A stretch of 35,251 bases of DNA from Mycobacteriales bacterium (GCA_013362805.1 JABFVL010000079.1:1-35251); one strand, 5' to 3'. Shown: positions 16,865 to 27,153, numbered from the stretch's first letter. Numbers and translations: made by a program. Notes: a model not told the origin generated them from the letters alone.

Positions 16865-17896
16865 CTATTTCGCCAGGGTTGTACCCGTCGAACGAAGGTC
16901 CTCACATGCCTGCACCACACGCGCGGCCATGCCCGCCTCGGCGAGCTTGCCGTATGCGCGCGGATCGTAGGCCTTCTTATTGCCCACTTCGCCGTCGACC
17001 TTCAACACGCCATCGTAGTTAGTCATCATGTGACCCGCGATAGGACGAGTGAAGGCGTACTGGGTGTCGGTGTCCACGTTCATTTTCACAACGCCGTAGT
17101 CCAAGGCTTCGTGAATCTCGCTCAGCAACGACCCTGATCCACCGTGGAAGACCAGATCGAATGGGCGTTCCTCATCACCAAGTCCGAGCTTGTCAGCAAC
17201 GACCTTCTGCCCATCCCGTAGTACCGACGGGGTGAGCTTGACGTTTCCAGGCTTGTACACGCCGTGCACGTTGCCAAAGGTGGCCGCGAGCAGGTAGCGG
17301 CCCTTTTCACCGTTGCCTAGTGCTTCCACTGTGCGCAAAAAGTCATCTGGCGTCGTGAAAAGCTTGTCGTTGATTTCGTGGGTAATTCCGTCTTCTTCAC
17401 CACCAACAACACCAATCTCAAGTTCGAGAATGATGTTCGCTTGGCGGCACTTTTCGAGTAGCTCGACCGCGATGTCGAGGTTTTCCTCTAGTGGGATGGC
17501 AGAGCCGTCCCACATGTGTGATTGAAAGAGTGGCTGCTCTCCTCGAGCGACGCGCTCGGCACTGATGTCCAGCAGTGGACGCAGGAAGCCATCGAGGTGC
17601 TGTTGTGGGCAGTGGTCAGTGTGCAATGCGATGGTGACGTCATGCTGTTCGGCCACAATGTGCGCGAACTCAGCGAGTGCGACCGCACCAGTGACTTTGT
17701 CTTTCAAGGAGCCAGATGCGTACTCGGCGCCACCAAATGAGAGCTGAATAATTCCATCGCTTCGAGCTTCGGAGAAGCCACGCAGCGCCGCGTTGAGTGT
17801 CTGTGATGAGGAAACGTTGATTGCGGGATAGGCGAATCTGCCGCCCTTGGCCCGGTCGATCATCTCGGCGTAGACCTGCGGGGTGGCGATTGGCAT
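16865..17896 (-). CDS. fba: Class II fructose-bisphosphate aldolase
   Basis: 343 residues, zinc-dependent, cleaving fructose 1,6-bisphosphate to DHAP and glyceraldehyde 3-phosphate in glycolysis and running in reverse in gluconeogenesis. Seen: YPAINVSSSQTLNAALRGF, the catalytic Asp and zinc-His in ALHTDHCPQQHLD, ELEIGVVGGEEDG, ATFGNVHGVYKPG and DLVFHGGSGS, the phosphate-binding loop. The C-terminus KMNVDTDTQYAFTRPI is typical. The ATG at 17896 is chosen because AAGGAG lies 7-8 bases upstream; the longer in-frame start would add a non-family leader. It has its own terminator. Confidence 0.97.
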   Translation of the reverse strand: MPIATPQVYAEMIDRAKGGRFAYPAINVSSSQTLNAALRGFSEARSDGIIQLSFGGAEYASGSLKDKVTGAVALAEFAHIVAEQHDVTIALHTDHCPQQHLDGFLRPLLDISAERVARGEQPLFQSHMWDGSAIPLEENLDIAVELLEKCRQANIILELEIGVVGGEEDGITHEINDKLFTTPDDFLRTVEALGNGEKGRYLLAATFGNVHGVYKPGNVKLTPSVLRDGQKVVADKLGLGDEERPFDLVFHGGSGSLLSEIHEALDYGVVKMNVDTDTQYAFTRPIAGHMMTNYDGVLKVDGEVGNKKAYDPRAYGKLAEAGMAARVVQACEDLRSTGTTLAK

Positions 17897-18079
17897 CTGC
17901 AAACTCCTTCGATTCAACAGCTGATTCCGGCAGTATCGCCCAATAATGTTCGCTGGCGCCAGCTAGATGCGATCAGAGTGAGATGTTTCGCCGCATAATT
18001 GCCGCGAAGTGTTCCTTTGTCGCACTTAATGCCCAGCCCCGTGGCGGGCTAGTTAGCATTACCTAGGTAGCCTCAGGGG

Positions 18080-18802
18080 GTGAGCGCCAGCGAAAACGTC
18101 AAAAATGTGACCGAAGCCCTCAACCCCATGGACCCGAAGGACCTCATCAGCACCTTCGGTGTCGCTGGTGTGTGGGCGATCATGTTCGCCGAAACGGGTC
18201 TGTTGATTGGGTTCTTCCTTCCCGGCGACTCGCTACTCTTCCTCGCCGGGGTCGCTTCCTCGGGCGTAGGCGAGAAACTTGTCGGCGAACGTCTCAGCAT
18301 CACGGCGTTGATGATTGGCGCTCCCATCTGTGCGATTGTGGGCGCACAGCTTGGCCACTACCTAGGCGCCCGCTTTGGCCGTAAATTCTTCGACCGGCCA
18401 GATTCGAAGCTGTTCAAGAAGGAATATGTCGAAAAAGCCGAGCACTACTTTGAAAAGTTCGGCCCAGCCAAAGCCGTCGTACTAGCCCGCTTCATGCCCA
18501 TCGTTCGAACCTTCCTAAACCCCATCGCCGGGGTCCTGGAAATGCCAGCTAAGAAGTTCTTCGTATGGAACGTCGTCGGCGGCATCCTGTGGACAGACGG
18601 CATATTGCTTGCCGGTCACCTGCTAGGCGAGCGAATTCCTTATGAGGCCGTCGACAAATACCTACTGCCCATCATCGCCCTGATCGTGCTGATCTCGCTG
18701 CTGCCGATCTTCATCGAGATGTATCGCAACCACCGCGAAAAGAAAGCCGCGAGACTCGCCGACGCGAACACGCCCAAGGAAGACGTGGTGGCGGGCAACT
18801 AA
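18080..18802 (+). CDS. DedA family membrane protein
   Basis: 240 residues. DedA/SNARE-associated domain with the hallmark GVWAIMFAETGLLIGFFLPG, then DSLLFLAG, the Arg-containing re-entrant motif ARFMPIVRTFLNPIAG and a WNVVGGILWTDGILLAGHLL helix. Several membrane segments lie between residues 25 and 215, with a basic cytoplasmic tail. The family handles lipid carriers (undecaprenyl phosphate, phosphatidylethanolamine) and membrane homeostasis. The GTG at 18080 is used; the spacing to CAGGGG is short, and GTG 18107 or ATG 18128 are possible. DedA next to fba mirrors mycobacteria. Confidence 0.92.
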   Translation: MSASENVKNVTEALNPMDPKDLISTFGVAGVWAIMFAETGLLIGFFLPGDSLLFLAGVASSGVGEKLVGERLSITALMIGAPICAIVGAQLGHYLGARFGRKFFDRPDSKLFKKEYVEKAEHYFEKFGPAKAVVLARFMPIVRTFLNPIAGVLEMPAKKFFVWNVVGGILWTDGILLAGHLLGERIPYEAVDKYLLPIIALIVLISLLPIFIEMYRNHREKKAARLADANTPKEDVVAGN

Positions 18803-18813
18803 CGGCCCGCCAC
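18788..18813. terminator. Hairpin shared by dedA and pyrE ends
   Basis: A 9-bp stem GTGGCGGGC (18788-18796) pairs with 18805-18813; the dedA stop codon lies in the loop. It is GC-rich without a T-run and sits between the two convergent stop codons, so it may terminate both. Confidence 0.5.
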
Positions 18814-18828
18814 GCTACAAAACGCGAT

Positions 18829-19356
18829 CTAAAGACCCAAATCTTCAACCTCGTAGGCCGCTCGGTATTCCAAGCCAGCGGCCTCCACAGTGGCTCGCGC
18901 TCCACGGTCAACAATCACGGCCACGCCAACCACATGGGCACCGGCTTCCTTCAATGCCTCCACGGCCTGCAGCACACTGCCGCCCGTCGTGGAGGTATCT
19001 TCCACCGCCAACACCCGGCGACCCTGAACATCCGGCCCCTCAATCCGACGCTGCAAACCATGGGCTTTCCCAGTCTTACGCACGACAAACGCGTCCAGTG
19101 GCCGCCCAGGCGCGTGCATGATCGCGGTTGCCACTGGATCCGCGCCGAGGGTCAACCCGCCGACTGACTGATAATCCCAGTCTTGCGTGAGTTCACGCAG
19201 CACTTGCCCGATCAGAGGCGCGGCCGCGTGATGCAAGGTGATGCGCCGCAGGTCCACGTAATAATCGGCTTCTTTCCCACTCGAAAGCGTCACTTTCCCG
19301 TGCACCACGGCAAGTTCTTTAACGTATTTAAGCAGCTCAGCGCGAACATCAGACAT
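18829..19356 (-). CDS. pyrE: Orotate phosphoribosyltransferase
   Basis: 175 residues, a typical short actinobacterial form. It transfers ribose phosphate from PRPP to orotate in UMP synthesis. Seen: SGKEADYYVDLRRITLH, GLTLGADPVATAIMH, the catalytic-loop RKTGKAHGLQRRIEG, and the PRPP motif VLAVEDTSTTGGSVLQAVE. The ribosome site upstream of the ATG at 19356 is weak. It is the last of three minus-strand genes after DUF456 and an unknown gene, with a 50-base gap to the latter, so read-through is possible. Confidence 0.95.
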   Translation of the reverse strand: MSDVRAELLKYVKELAVVHGKVTLSSGKEADYYVDLRRITLHHAAAPLIGQVLRELTQDWDYQSVGGLTLGADPVATAIMHAPGRPLDAFVVRKTGKAHGLQRRIEGPDVQGRRVLAVEDTSTTGGSVLQAVEALKEAGAHVVGVAVIVDRGARATVEAAGLEYRAAYEVEDLGL

Positions 19357-19406
19357 GTATCAAGACTCTCAAACTCCACCAGCGGAACCGAGCCTGGGGT
19401 GGTTCG

Positions 19407-20471
19407 CTAAACGAACTCGCGTAGTTTTTCCCAGCCTGGATCAAGCCGCCACCGAACGGCTATGTCCCTCCGGCTTTGGCTCTGCACCCAGGCCTTAATT
19501 TGTTCTGACACGACACTTTCCGAGTCCGCGTAAAGATGCAACGTGCGCGCATCCGGCACCGTTTCCACCGCCGCGAGCAGCGCGGAATCGCCCAACAAGG
19601 TAGTGAGAACGCGAGTTAGGCTGTCCACTTCTTCCAACTCGGCCTCATCAGGCCCTGGCGGCGCGATCGCGAGCGCGGTGATTTCGTCCTCTGGAGGTTG
19701 AGGCGTGCGCAGCAGCGGAATTGTGATCGCACAATGCGCGTCGAACAAGGGGTAGGTTTGCCGTGGAAATGGGATACGGGCTAGCACAGTGGCGTGACGA
19801 CCAGCCGCGTCAAGCCCTTCCAAATGTGCCCATTGGCCGGAACCAAGTTCACGGGAAAGCTCAGTAACAGCTCTGCGCAGGCCCGGCCCGTCTAGGTCTT
19901 CTGTATCCGCAGAAAACCGCACTTCGCCAATCCAACGCTCTACGTCGTCTTCACCAAGCACCCAGTCCAGCAGCAAGAAGGTGAACCAAAGCCGTTCGGC
20001 ATCCTGCAAATAGGGCAGATCTGGGTGAGAGATCTTGACATGGATGCGCCCACGAGCGGCATCGGTTTCTACCCCAAACCGTGCGTCGAGCGGCTTGAGC
20101 GTGCGTCGTCCCACGTGTAGCGGGGAATGCATCGCCGCCGGATTTGGCGGTCGTGAGGCTGCGAATTCCCACGTGAGGTCATCGCCAGGTCCAGCTCGGC
20201 GCCAGCGCTCGGTCAGTATGCGCAGCTCAGGAGCCCCTTCCGCGGACAGAACCAACGAGTGGCGAGCCAAAGTGCCGTCGAGAAGTTCCCAAGTGAGCTC
20301 GGGGTGAATAGCTTCTACATGAGCTTCTAGTTCGCGCCGCAGCTTTTTCGGCGGCCCGTTGGGGTCCGCTTCCATCGCCGAAGCCAAGGGCGCGGCGACG
20401 CTCGGCCACCATGACCAGAATGCGACGGTGGCGGCTTTGGGGTCTCGTCGGCGCCAGCGGAACACACTCAT
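19407..20471 (-). CDS. Conserved-looking hypothetical protein
   Basis: 354 residues, soluble and acidic-to-neutral with many Trp. It starts SVFRWRRRDPKAATVAFWSWWP, and the middle contains HPDLPYLQDAERLWFTFLLLDWVLG, which looks like the core of a globular domain. The end ARTLHLYADSESVVSEQIKAW, then VRWRLDPGWEKLREF, resembles the C-terminal end of DUF695-type proteins (weak recognition). No signal peptide or membrane segments. GGGG precedes the ATG, and 14 bases separate it from the DUF456 gene upstream, so they form an operon. Function unknown. Confidence 0.75.
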   Translation of the reverse strand: MSVFRWRRRDPKAATVAFWSWWPSVAAPLASAMEADPNGPPKKLRRELEAHVEAIHPELTWELLDGTLARHSLVLSAEGAPELRILTERWRRAGPGDDLTWEFAASRPPNPAAMHSPLHVGRRTLKPLDARFGVETDAARGRIHVKISHPDLPYLQDAERLWFTFLLLDWVLGEDDVERWIGEVRFSADTEDLDGPGLRRAVTELSRELGSGQWAHLEGLDAAGRHATVLARIPFPRQTYPLFDAHCAITIPLLRTPQPPEDEITALAIAPPGPDEAELEEVDSLTRVLTTLLGDSALLAAVETVPDARTLHLYADSESVVSEQIKAWVQSQSRRDIAVRWRLDPGWEKLREFV

Positions 20472-20485
20472 GCCCCCATTGTTTC

Positions 20486-20989
20486 TTATGCGAAGATCAG
20501 CGCCGCTACCCAGGTAAACACGATCAGCATCGCCGCACAGCCTTCAATCAGCACCGACATACCAACCGCTTTCAATGCTTCTTTTGTAGAAGGCCAAGCG
20601 GCTTTGAGCCCACGGTAGCGGGTAGCTTCCGCCCCCCAAATTCCCACAACGAAACCGATGGGGAGCCCCACCAGTGGTATCACGAAAAATCCCACGATGC
20701 CGCCGACCGCGCCGAGGAACAGCGTGGATGACGGCACGCCTGATCGGGCCATCCGTCGGCCCGGCCAGATGTATTTGATGGTCTCGCCACAGGCCATCCA
20801 TATCGCCGCGAGCCCCACAGCAACCCATTTACCCCAGCCGGCGTCACTGAATATCGCCCAGATCAGGACCGCGGCGAAACAGAGCGGTAAGCCCGGTAGC
20901 ACCGGCATGACAACGCCGAATATTCCGACGGCCATCACTAATGCACAGCCTACGACCAGCCAAAATTGGGTATCACTCGTAAAATCCAC
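20486..20989 (-). CDS. DUF456 family membrane protein
   Basis: 167 residues with about four hydrophobic segments. The family pattern is visible: VMPVLPGLPLCFAAVLIWAIF, then GRRMARSGVPSSTLFLGAVGG and GFFVIPLVGLPIGFVVGIWG, with repeated glycine-rich half-helices like glycine-zipper membrane proteins. Function is unknown. The start is a GTG at 20989, only 10 bases from the GTG start of the divergent hydrolase gene; ribosome sites for both are poor. Confidence 0.85.
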   Translation of the reverse strand: MDFTSDTQFWLVVGCALVMAVGIFGVVMPVLPGLPLCFAAVLIWAIFSDAGWGKWVAVGLAAIWMACGETIKYIWPGRRMARSGVPSSTLFLGAVGGIVGFFVIPLVGLPIGFVVGIWGAEATRYRGLKAAWPSTKEALKAVGMSVLIEGCAAMLIVFTWVAALIFA

Positions 20990-20999
20990 GAACTCTACT

Positions 21000-22019
21000 G
21001 TGCCTTATCGCGCATTGTCGCTTGACGGTGACGGGCTACTCCTTAATTCTTTCCTGGTGAAGCATCTCGTACAGACAGTGAACTACTCAATTAACGTTCA
21101 CGACTACGGGGAGCGTGAGGGACGAACCATATTGGCGGTAACCGGGTTGGGGCTTACCGGCGAGGTTTTCAAAGCTTACTTTAGAGATTTACAGAGAATC
21201 TGGGTTGATGAACAATTACGCCTGGTGGCAGTAAATAGGCCGGGTTTGGATAGCCCTCCCATCGAACATGACATCCCATTGACGTTGTCAGATTTCGCGG
21301 CGATGCACATCGAGGTAGCGGATGCACTGAACTTGACGACGTTCGACCTGATTGGCCACTCACTTGGCGGACCGGTGGTACTCAAAATCGCCGAGATGCT
21401 CGGCGCCCGGGTGCGCACTGTTTTTATTATCGACGGCGCGCTCTATGGCGCTTTCTTGCCTTCCAAATACGATTGGCATCCCGGCGAAAATCCTAATGTC
21501 GCCAGGATTGACGGCGAACGTTTCGTCGAGGAATTTGGTGCTATTCCCTGCACGGGCCATCCCATTGGCATCGCCATTAAAGGCGAGAATTCCTGGCCGA
21601 TTATTCCGGATGACCCATATGGGGGCTGGCAAGCGTTTTCCCGCATATGGAGCACTGCTTATCATCGAATAATCGCGCCGCATTTGGGTGCGGTGCTCAT
21701 CCAAACTTCACTTGGTCACATCATGCACGATCCGGGGCCCGAAGATTTAGGGGAAGGGCGCACAATTCACGGCAATCCGCTGGCGGTCGCGCATTTTCAT
21801 GCCGGCGTATTGCGAGCATGCAATAGAGCCGATGGCCGCATTATTATTCCGCAGCCGGCGCTCGATGCCGCAGGGGCACACATCGCCTATGACCCATATC
21901 TAGAACGGCCTAACGCGGATATGCGACGCCCAGCACGGCGCCAAACTATTGCTTCATTACGCAAGTTCAGCGCCGCGTATCTGCCCGGCAAGCCCCGATA
22001 TCCATCTACTGTCGATTGA
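21000..22019 (+). CDS. Alpha/beta-hydrolase fold protein
   Basis: 339 residues. The fold start is [21 protein letters not shown], then [11 protein letters not shown] and the nucleophile elbow [18 protein letters not shown] with Ser in GHSLG. The acid and His of the triad are less clear; His in GHIMHDP is a candidate. A C-terminal extension of about 60 residues ([18 protein letters not shown] onward) is not typical. Base use (many ATT, AAT, TTA) looks more AT-rich than neighbours, which may hint at later acquisition. The start is a GTG at 21000. Its last 14 bases overlap the end of clpB. The substrate is unknown. Confidence 0.75.
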   Translation: MPYRALSLDGDGLLLNSFLVKHLVQTVNYSINVHDYGEREGRTILAVTGLGLTGEVFKAYFRDLQRIWVDEQLRLVAVNRPGLDSPPIEHDIPLTLSDFAAMHIEVADALNLTTFDLIGHSLGGPVVLKIAEMLGARVRTVFIIDGALYGAFLPSKYDWHPGENPNVARIDGERFVEEFGAIPCTGHPIGIAIKGENSWPIIPDDPYGGWQAFSRIWSTAYHRIIAPHLGAVLIQTSLGHIMHDPGPEDLGEGRTIHGNPLAVAHFHAGVLRACNRADGRIIIPQPALDAAGAHIAYDPYLERPNADMRRPARRQTIASLRKFSAAYLPGKPRYPSTVD

Positions 22020-24606
22020 CAGTAAGCGCTGATTTGTCGTCCGCGAGGTCGACCTCGACAGTGTCTCCGTCTCGGATTTCTCCGGCAAGGAGTGCTTTAG
22101 CGAGCGGATCCCCAATCGCGGTTTGCACCAGTCGGCGCAATGGTCTGGCGCCATAAACAGGATCGAATCCGGCGACCGCTAGCCATTCGCGCGCCGCCGG
22201 TGTCGTGGAGAGGGTGATTCGGCGTTCCCCCAACCGTTCTTGAAGTCGGTTTAGCGATATATCGACAATCTTGGCTAGCTCCTCAGTGTCCAACCCATGG
22301 AACACCACCACATCGTCCAAACGATTCAAAAACTCCGGCTTGAAATGCGCCCGCACCGCGGTCATCACCGCGTCCCGCTGACCCTCCTTACTCAATTCCG
22401 GATTCATCAGCGCGCCCGAACCCAAATTCGAGGTCATAATCAACAACACGTTCCGAAAATCAACCGTGTGCCCCTGGCCATCCGTCAACCGGCCATCATC
22501 AAGCACCTGCAACAACACGTCGAAAACACCCGCGTGCGCCTTCTCCACCTCGTCAAGAAGCACAACACTATAAGGACGACGACGCACCGCCTCGGTAAGC
22601 TGACCGCCCTCCTCATACCCCACATATCCAGGAGGAGCACCCACCAGCCGCGCCACCGTGTGCTTCTCGCCGTACTCACTCATATCAATCCGCACCATCG
22701 CCCGCTCATCATCAAACAAAAACTCGGCGACGGCCTTCGCCAATTCCGTTTTTCCCACACCCGTCGGCCCCAAAAACAAAAAGGAACCCATCGGACGATC
22801 CGGATCGGCGACTCCAGACCTGGCCCGACGCACCGCATCCGAAACCGAGCGAACCGCCTCATCCTGTCCAATGATTCTGCGGCCCAGCTCCTCCTCCATC
22901 CGCAGCAGCTTGGAAGTCTCGCCTTCCAACAAACGCCCAGCCGGGATGCCCGTCCAACTAGCCACCACCTGGGCAATATCGTCCGAAGTGACTTCTTCCT
23001 TCACCATCGGATCAACATCCTCGGCCTGGGCCGAAGCCTCCGCGAGTTCACGCTCCAACTCGGGAATACGCCCATAAAGCAGCTGAGAGGCATTCGCCAA
23101 ATCGCCCTCACGCTGTGCTCGTTCGGCCTGGCCCCGCACATCGTCGAGCTCCTGTTTTACCGCGCCCACTCGGTTCAAACCCGACTTTTCCCGCTCCCAC
23201 CGCGCTGTCAACTCCGACAACTGCTCGCTGTGGTCCGCGATAGTGCGCCGCACCTGAGTCAAACGATCCCGCGAGGCGGGATCGTCTTCCTTCGCCAACG
23301 CGAGCTCTTCCATCCGCAAACGATCCAACCCGCGCTGCAACTCATCAAGCTCAACCGGCCGCGAATCAATCTCCATCCGCAACCGGGACGCCGCCTCATC
23401 AATCAAGTCGATGGCTTTATCCGGCAAAAACCGCGCTGTAATGTATCGATGCGACAAAGTAGCCGCCGCCACCAACGCCGCATCAGCGATGCGAACCCGG
23501 TGATGCGCCTCGTAACGCTCCTTCAACCCCCGCAAAATCGCAATAGTGTCCTCAACTGAGGGCTCGCCCACGTACACCTGCTGGAACCGGCGCTCCAGGG
23601 CCGGATCTTTTTCGATATGCGCGCGGTATTCATCCAGGGTGGTGGCACCCACCATTCGCAGCTCGCCCCGAGCCAGCATCGGCTTAAGCATGTTCCCAGC
23701 ATCCAACGAAGAACCCGCGCCGCCGCCTCCTGAAGCCCCAGCCCCTACAACTGTGTGCAGCTCGTCAATAAATGTGATGATTTGCCCGTCAGAAGACTTG
23801 ATCTCATTTAGCACCGCCTCGAGACGTTCCTCAAACTCGCCGCGATATTTCGCGCCAGCCACCATAGCGGCCAAATCCAGCACGATAAGCCTTTTCGAGC
23901 GCAAAGATTCGGGCACGTCATCAGCGACAATGCGCTGCGCTAGACCCTCCACCACCGCGGTTTTACCCACGCCCGGTTCGCCAATCAACACCGGATTATT
24001 TTTCGTTCGACGAGAAAGCACCTGGACAACCCGTCGGATTTCAGAATCCCGACCAATCACTGGATCCAGCTCACCGTCAGCCGCACGTGCCGTCAGATCG
24101 ACTCCATATTTTTCAAGAGCCTGATACGTACCTTCCGGGTCAGCACTAGTGACCCGCTGATTCCCGCCCCGCACTTTCGCGAACGCGGCAACCAAAGCAT
24201 CAGCATTAGCCCCAGTCTCGGCCAACCACCGGCCCACCTCGCCACCGGTCTTGGCCAGGCCGGCCAACAAATGCTCAGTTGAGATATAGGTGTCCCCCAG
24301 CGGACGAGCCACTTCTTCAGCCGACTGAACTGCGTTCAAAAGCTCCCGAGACACCTGCGGTTCTGCCACTGATGAACCCGAAACCGTGGGCAGGCGGGCA
24401 ATCGCAGTGGAAACCTGGTCCTGCAGTCGCTCCGGATCGGCGCCCACAGCTCGGAGCAAGCTCGGCGCTGTGCTCCCCGCCGTTTGCAGCAACGAGTTCA
24501 GCAAATGCAGCGGCTCAACGGAGACATTCCCGGCCCTGGTGGCAGCGGAAATAGCCGAGGACAAGACCTCGCGACTTTTAGTCGTCAGTATTTCTGGATT
24601 AAGCAT
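22006..24606 (-). CDS. clpB: ATP-dependent disaggregase ClpB
   Basis: 866 residues. Domains: N-domain ([20 protein letters not shown], repeats to residue 145), first AAA+ module with Walker A GEPGVGKT at about 209-216 and [14 protein letters not shown], a long coiled-coil M-domain (about 410-520), and second AAA+ module with [13 protein letters not shown] near 604 and [12 protein letters not shown]. It pulls apart aggregated proteins with DnaK, DnaJ and GrpE, which are encoded just to the right. The ATG at 24606 follows GGGAG at good spacing. No HAIR-like repeat is visible upstream, unlike at dnaK. Confidence 0.97.
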   Translation of the reverse strand: MLNPEILTTKSREVLSSAISAATRAGNVSVEPLHLLNSLLQTAGSTAPSLLRAVGADPERLQDQVSTAIARLPTVSGSSVAEPQVSRELLNAVQSAEEVARPLGDTYISTEHLLAGLAKTGGEVGRWLAETGANADALVAAFAKVRGGNQRVTSADPEGTYQALEKYGVDLTARAADGELDPVIGRDSEIRRVVQVLSRRTKNNPVLIGEPGVGKTAVVEGLAQRIVADDVPESLRSKRLIVLDLAAMVAGAKYRGEFEERLEAVLNEIKSSDGQIITFIDELHTVVGAGASGGGGAGSSLDAGNMLKPMLARGELRMVGATTLDEYRAHIEKDPALERRFQQVYVGEPSVEDTIAILRGLKERYEAHHRVRIADAALVAAATLSHRYITARFLPDKAIDLIDEAASRLRMEIDSRPVELDELQRGLDRLRMEELALAKEDDPASRDRLTQVRRTIADHSEQLSELTARWEREKSGLNRVGAVKQELDDVRGQAERAQREGDLANASQLLYGRIPELERELAEASAQAEDVDPMVKEEVTSDDIAQVVASWTGIPAGRLLEGETSKLLRMEEELGRRIIGQDEAVRSVSDAVRRARSGVADPDRPMGSFLFLGPTGVGKTELAKAVAEFLFDDERAMVRIDMSEYGEKHTVARLVGAPPGYVGYEEGGQLTEAVRRRPYSVVLLDEVEKAHAGVFDVLLQVLDDGRLTDGQGHTVDFRNVLLIMTSNLGSGALMNPELSKEGQRDAVMTAVRAHFKPEFLNRLDDVVVFHGLDTEELAKIVDISLNRLQERLGERRITLSTTPAAREWLAVAGFDPVYGARPLRRLVQTAIGDPLAKALLAGEIRDGDTVEVDLADDKSALTVNRQ

Positions 24607-24701
24607 TATTTCTCCCACCCCGGGGGCGTGGCCGTGATCTCCAGCTTTGCGGAATATCGCCCCATTGTGAATAGCGACGCGACACCAGGCACAATGACCT
24701 T

Positions 24702-25616
24702 GTGACCACGCCAACCAATAACCCTGGTGAACAGCCTTCGCCGTGGAGCCAACCTGGACCAGCTAGTGGTGGCCCAGCCGGCGCGCCCGACCCAACGGCG
24801 GCGGCCACTCCGCCGCCGAGTCACAATCCGCCCCCGGCCGGACCGCCGATACCTACGCCCCCACCTGGCGCGTCGCCCTACGCACACCCCGGGTTCACCC
24901 CCACGCCCCCACCAGCACCGGCTGGATATCCACCTCCGCCGTACCAGCCCCCACCGCACCAGCCCTACGGTGCACCGCCGGCATATCCGCCGAACCCATA
25001 TCAGCAGCAATATGGCGGCGCCCCTCGGTTCATCAGCCCAAACCAGTTGAGCCCTGGACGCTGGTGGTACGGCGTGGCGGTTGGCGTTTTTCTGCTCAGC
25101 ATTTGTGGCGGCATCGGCGGATTCATCGCAGGCGCGGCCAGCTCCGCCAATGACTTCAACGACAACAACGATGCCACCGCGTTTCGGCCTGGCGTGGAAC
25201 GCACCATCGAGCTTGACGCCGACAAAGACCTTGGCATCTTTATCGAGCAGGAAAGCGTGGCCGACCCACGCGATATCGATTGCACCGGAGTTTCCGCCGA
25301 TGGTGAGCAAATTGAATTCAAGGCCGAAAACAGCGGCCTGGACTTCAAAGATGGCAACAACACCATCACCCATGTCTATTCGCTGAACGGCATCAACGCT
25401 AGCGGCGAATACACCATTGAATGCGAAGACGTCGATCTGGAAAAAGACGCGGTCCTGTGGGTCGCGGAAGAATTCGACTACACGGGCATCGGGGTCGGCG
25501 CCCTTGTTTTGATTGGCGCTCCTTGCCTGGGCTTCCTTACCGCTGGCACCATCGCCTTGGTTGTGGGGTTGCGTCGTAAGTCGCATAAAGAACGCCTAAT
25601 GCGTGGCGGCGTGTAA
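24702..25616 (+). CDS. Proline-rich membrane protein, two membrane segments
   Basis: 304 residues, GTG start. Residues 1-115 are Pro/Gly/Tyr-rich ([14 protein letters not shown] type) and cytoplasmic by topology guess. Membrane segment 1 is [20 protein letters not shown] (about 121-145). An acidic extracytoplasmic part follows with two cysteines (DCTGVSADG and ECEDVD), then membrane segment 2 [20 protein letters not shown] (about 265-290) and a basic tail RRKSHKERL. Such proteins are common in actinobacteria with unknown function. Its stop codon abuts the hspR stop codon with no gap. Confidence 0.8.
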   Translation: MTTPTNNPGEQPSPWSQPGPASGGPAGAPDPTAAATPPPSHNPPPAGPPIPTPPPGASPYAHPGFTPTPPPAPAGYPPPPYQPPPHQPYGAPPAYPPNPYQQQYGGAPRFISPNQLSPGRWWYGVAVGVFLLSICGGIGGFIAGAASSANDFNDNNDATAFRPGVERTIELDADKDLGIFIEQESVADPRDIDCTGVSADGEQIEFKAENSGLDFKDGNNTITHVYSLNGINASGEYTIECEDVDLEKDAVLWVAEEFDYTGIGVGALVLIGAPCLGFLTAGTIALVVGLRRKSHKERLMRGGV

Positions 25617-26021
25617 TTAGCGCGATTCGGGGCGCCAGACCACCAAGGCGCCCCGATTCAAGCGAGAATGCGCGGCGCGCAATTCTTCGCTCAACTCAGC
25701 GACTTGTCGTCGAAGCGCTTCGGCTTCTTGCACCAAGTTCATGATTCGCTTGATGCCAGCAAGATTGACGCCTTCTTCATGCGAAAGCCTGCCAATTTCG
25801 CGCAGTAAGGCCACGTCTCGTGGGCTATAACGCCTGCCTCCGCCGGGTGTACGCCCGGGTTGCACCAAACCTAGGCGGTCATATTGCCGCAGCGTCTGTG
25901 GGTGCATTCCAGCGAGTTGCGCGGCCACTGAAATCACAAAAACTGGGCCATCGTATGCGGCCTCCATCGGGTCTTGGCCTTCGTCAGAAGGCCCAAAACC
26001 AAAGGTAGGTTTAGCCACCAT
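25617..26021 (-). CDS. hspR: Heat-shock repressor HspR (MerR family)
   Basis: 134 residues. MerR-type winged HTH: VISVAAQLAGMHPQTLRQYD, RLGLVQPGRTPGGGRRYSPR, then a dimerisation coiled coil (QEAEALRRQVAELSEELRAA). HspR binds HAIR repeats with DnaK as co-repressor and shuts off the dnaK operon until heat frees it. The ATG at 26021 overlaps the end of dnaJ by 11 bases, so it is the last gene of the dnaK operon and forms a feedback loop. It ends WRPESR directly against the stop of the convergent membrane-protein gene. Confidence 0.96.
   Translation of the reverse strand: MVAKPTFGFGPSDEGQDPMEAAYDGPVFVISVAAQLAGMHPQTLRQYDRLGLVQPGRTPGGGRRYSPRDVALLREIGRLSHEEGVNLAGIKRIMNLVQEAEALRRQVAELSEELRAAHSRLNRGALVVWRPESR
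25627..25656. terminator. Hairpin at the convergent hspR end
   Basis: A 10-bp stem TCGGGGCGCC (25627-25636) pairs with 25647-25656, inside the last codons of hspR and 10 bases past the stop of the plus-strand membrane gene. It may serve as terminator for that gene. No T-run. Confidence 0.45.
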
Positions 26022-27153
26022 GACTTGCCTCCCGTTCTAGATGCGCCCGTGGATCGGCGGGCAAAGCGGCACTGAAATCAGCGAGCGCTTGCCGAGCCTT
26101 GTCGTTAAGTTTGTCGGGAATAACGATGTCAATCGTTACAAGAAGATCTCCCGCTCCGCCGCCTACTCGGCTCACTCCTTTTCCACGCACCCGCAACGTA
26201 CGTCCACTTGGCGTACCCGGCGGCACTTTCAATGTGACGGCACCATCAAGCGTCGGCACGCGGATTTCAGTGCCGAGCGCCGCCTCGGGAAAAGTGACCG
26301 GCACTGTGATCGTTAGATGGTCGCCTCGACGTCCGAACACTCGGTGACCTCCCACATGGACAACGACGTAGAGATCTCCGGGCGGACCACCGCGTTGGCC
26401 GGGCTGCCCTTTGCCTTTGATTCGGATTCGCTGACCATCACTCACCCCCGCGGGGATGCGCACATTGAGAGTACGAGTTTTGGTGACGCCACCGGTTCCA
26501 CCGCAGTCGGGGCATTTCTCGTCAATCAGTGAGCCGGTGCCTTGACATTCCCGACATGGCTCGCTGAACGAAAAAGCGCCCTGGTTGTGGCTCACCATTC
26601 CGCTGCCATGGCAGGTGGCACAGGTGCGGGGGCTGGTTCCTGGGCGAGCACCGGAACCGTGACAGGTGTCGCACACGCCGGGTGCATGTAGACGAAGTGG
26701 CACCGTGACGCCTTGTGCGGCTTCCACGAAGTCCAGTGTGGTCTCGGTTTCGATGTCTCCACCACGACGTGGCCCTGAGGTGCCCGGACGTGCGGTGTTG
26801 CCGAACATCGCACCAAAAAGGTCGCCCAGCCCACCTTGTTGAGCATTCTGCGCGAAGACATCTGAGAAATCGAAAGGGGCGCCACTGGTGTCGGTGCCTC
26901 GACGGAACGCGCCACCACTAAAAAGGGCTCGCGCCTCATCGTATTCACGACGCTTGCGTTCATCAGAGAGAACGTCGTATGCCTCGGAAACCTCTTTGAA
27001 ACGATCCTCTGAGCGAGCATTTCCCGGGTTCGCATCGGGATGCAGCTCTCGAGCGAGTTTGCGGTAGGCCTTTTTGATCTCGTCAGCCGTGGACTGCTTG
27101 GAGACGCCAAGAACCGCGTAGTAGTCCTTTTCGAGCCAATCTTTTGTGCTCAC
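26011..27153 (-). CDS. dnaJ: Chaperone DnaJ (type I)
   Basis: 380 residues. J-domain: YYAVLGVSKQSTADEIKKAY, RKLARELHPDANPG with the HPD motif near residue 38. A Gly/Phe region, then a zinc domain with four repeats (CDTCHGSG, CATCHGSG, CRECQGTG, CPDCGGTG), then C-terminal substrate-binding beta domains ending with the dimerisation region. It stimulates DnaK ATPase. GTG start at 27153 after AAGGAG. Part of the dnaK-grpE-dnaJ-hspR operon; it is 22 bases after grpE. Confidence 0.97.
   Translation of the reverse strand: MSTKDWLEKDYYAVLGVSKQSTADEIKKAYRKLARELHPDANPGNARSEDRFKEVSEAYDVLSDERKRREYDEARALFSGGAFRRGTDTSGAPFDFSDVFAQNAQQGGLGDLFGAMFGNTARPGTSGPRRGGDIETETTLDFVEAAQGVTVPLRLHAPGVCDTCHGSGARPGTSPRTCATCHGSGMVSHNQGAFSFSEPCRECQGTGSLIDEKCPDCGGTGGVTKTRTLNVRIPAGVSDGQRIRIKGKGQPGQRGGPPGDLYVVVHVGGHRVFGRRGDHLTITVPVTFPEAALGTEIRVPTLDGAVTLKVPPGTPSGRTLRVRGKGVSRVGGGAGDLLVTIDIVIPDKLNDKARQALADFSAALPADPRAHLEREASHGG

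Noticed and set aside
22297..23559. 420-residue open frame opposite clpB
   Set aside because: Antisense shadow of a highly conserved gene; His/Arg/Gln-rich translation typical of such shadows.
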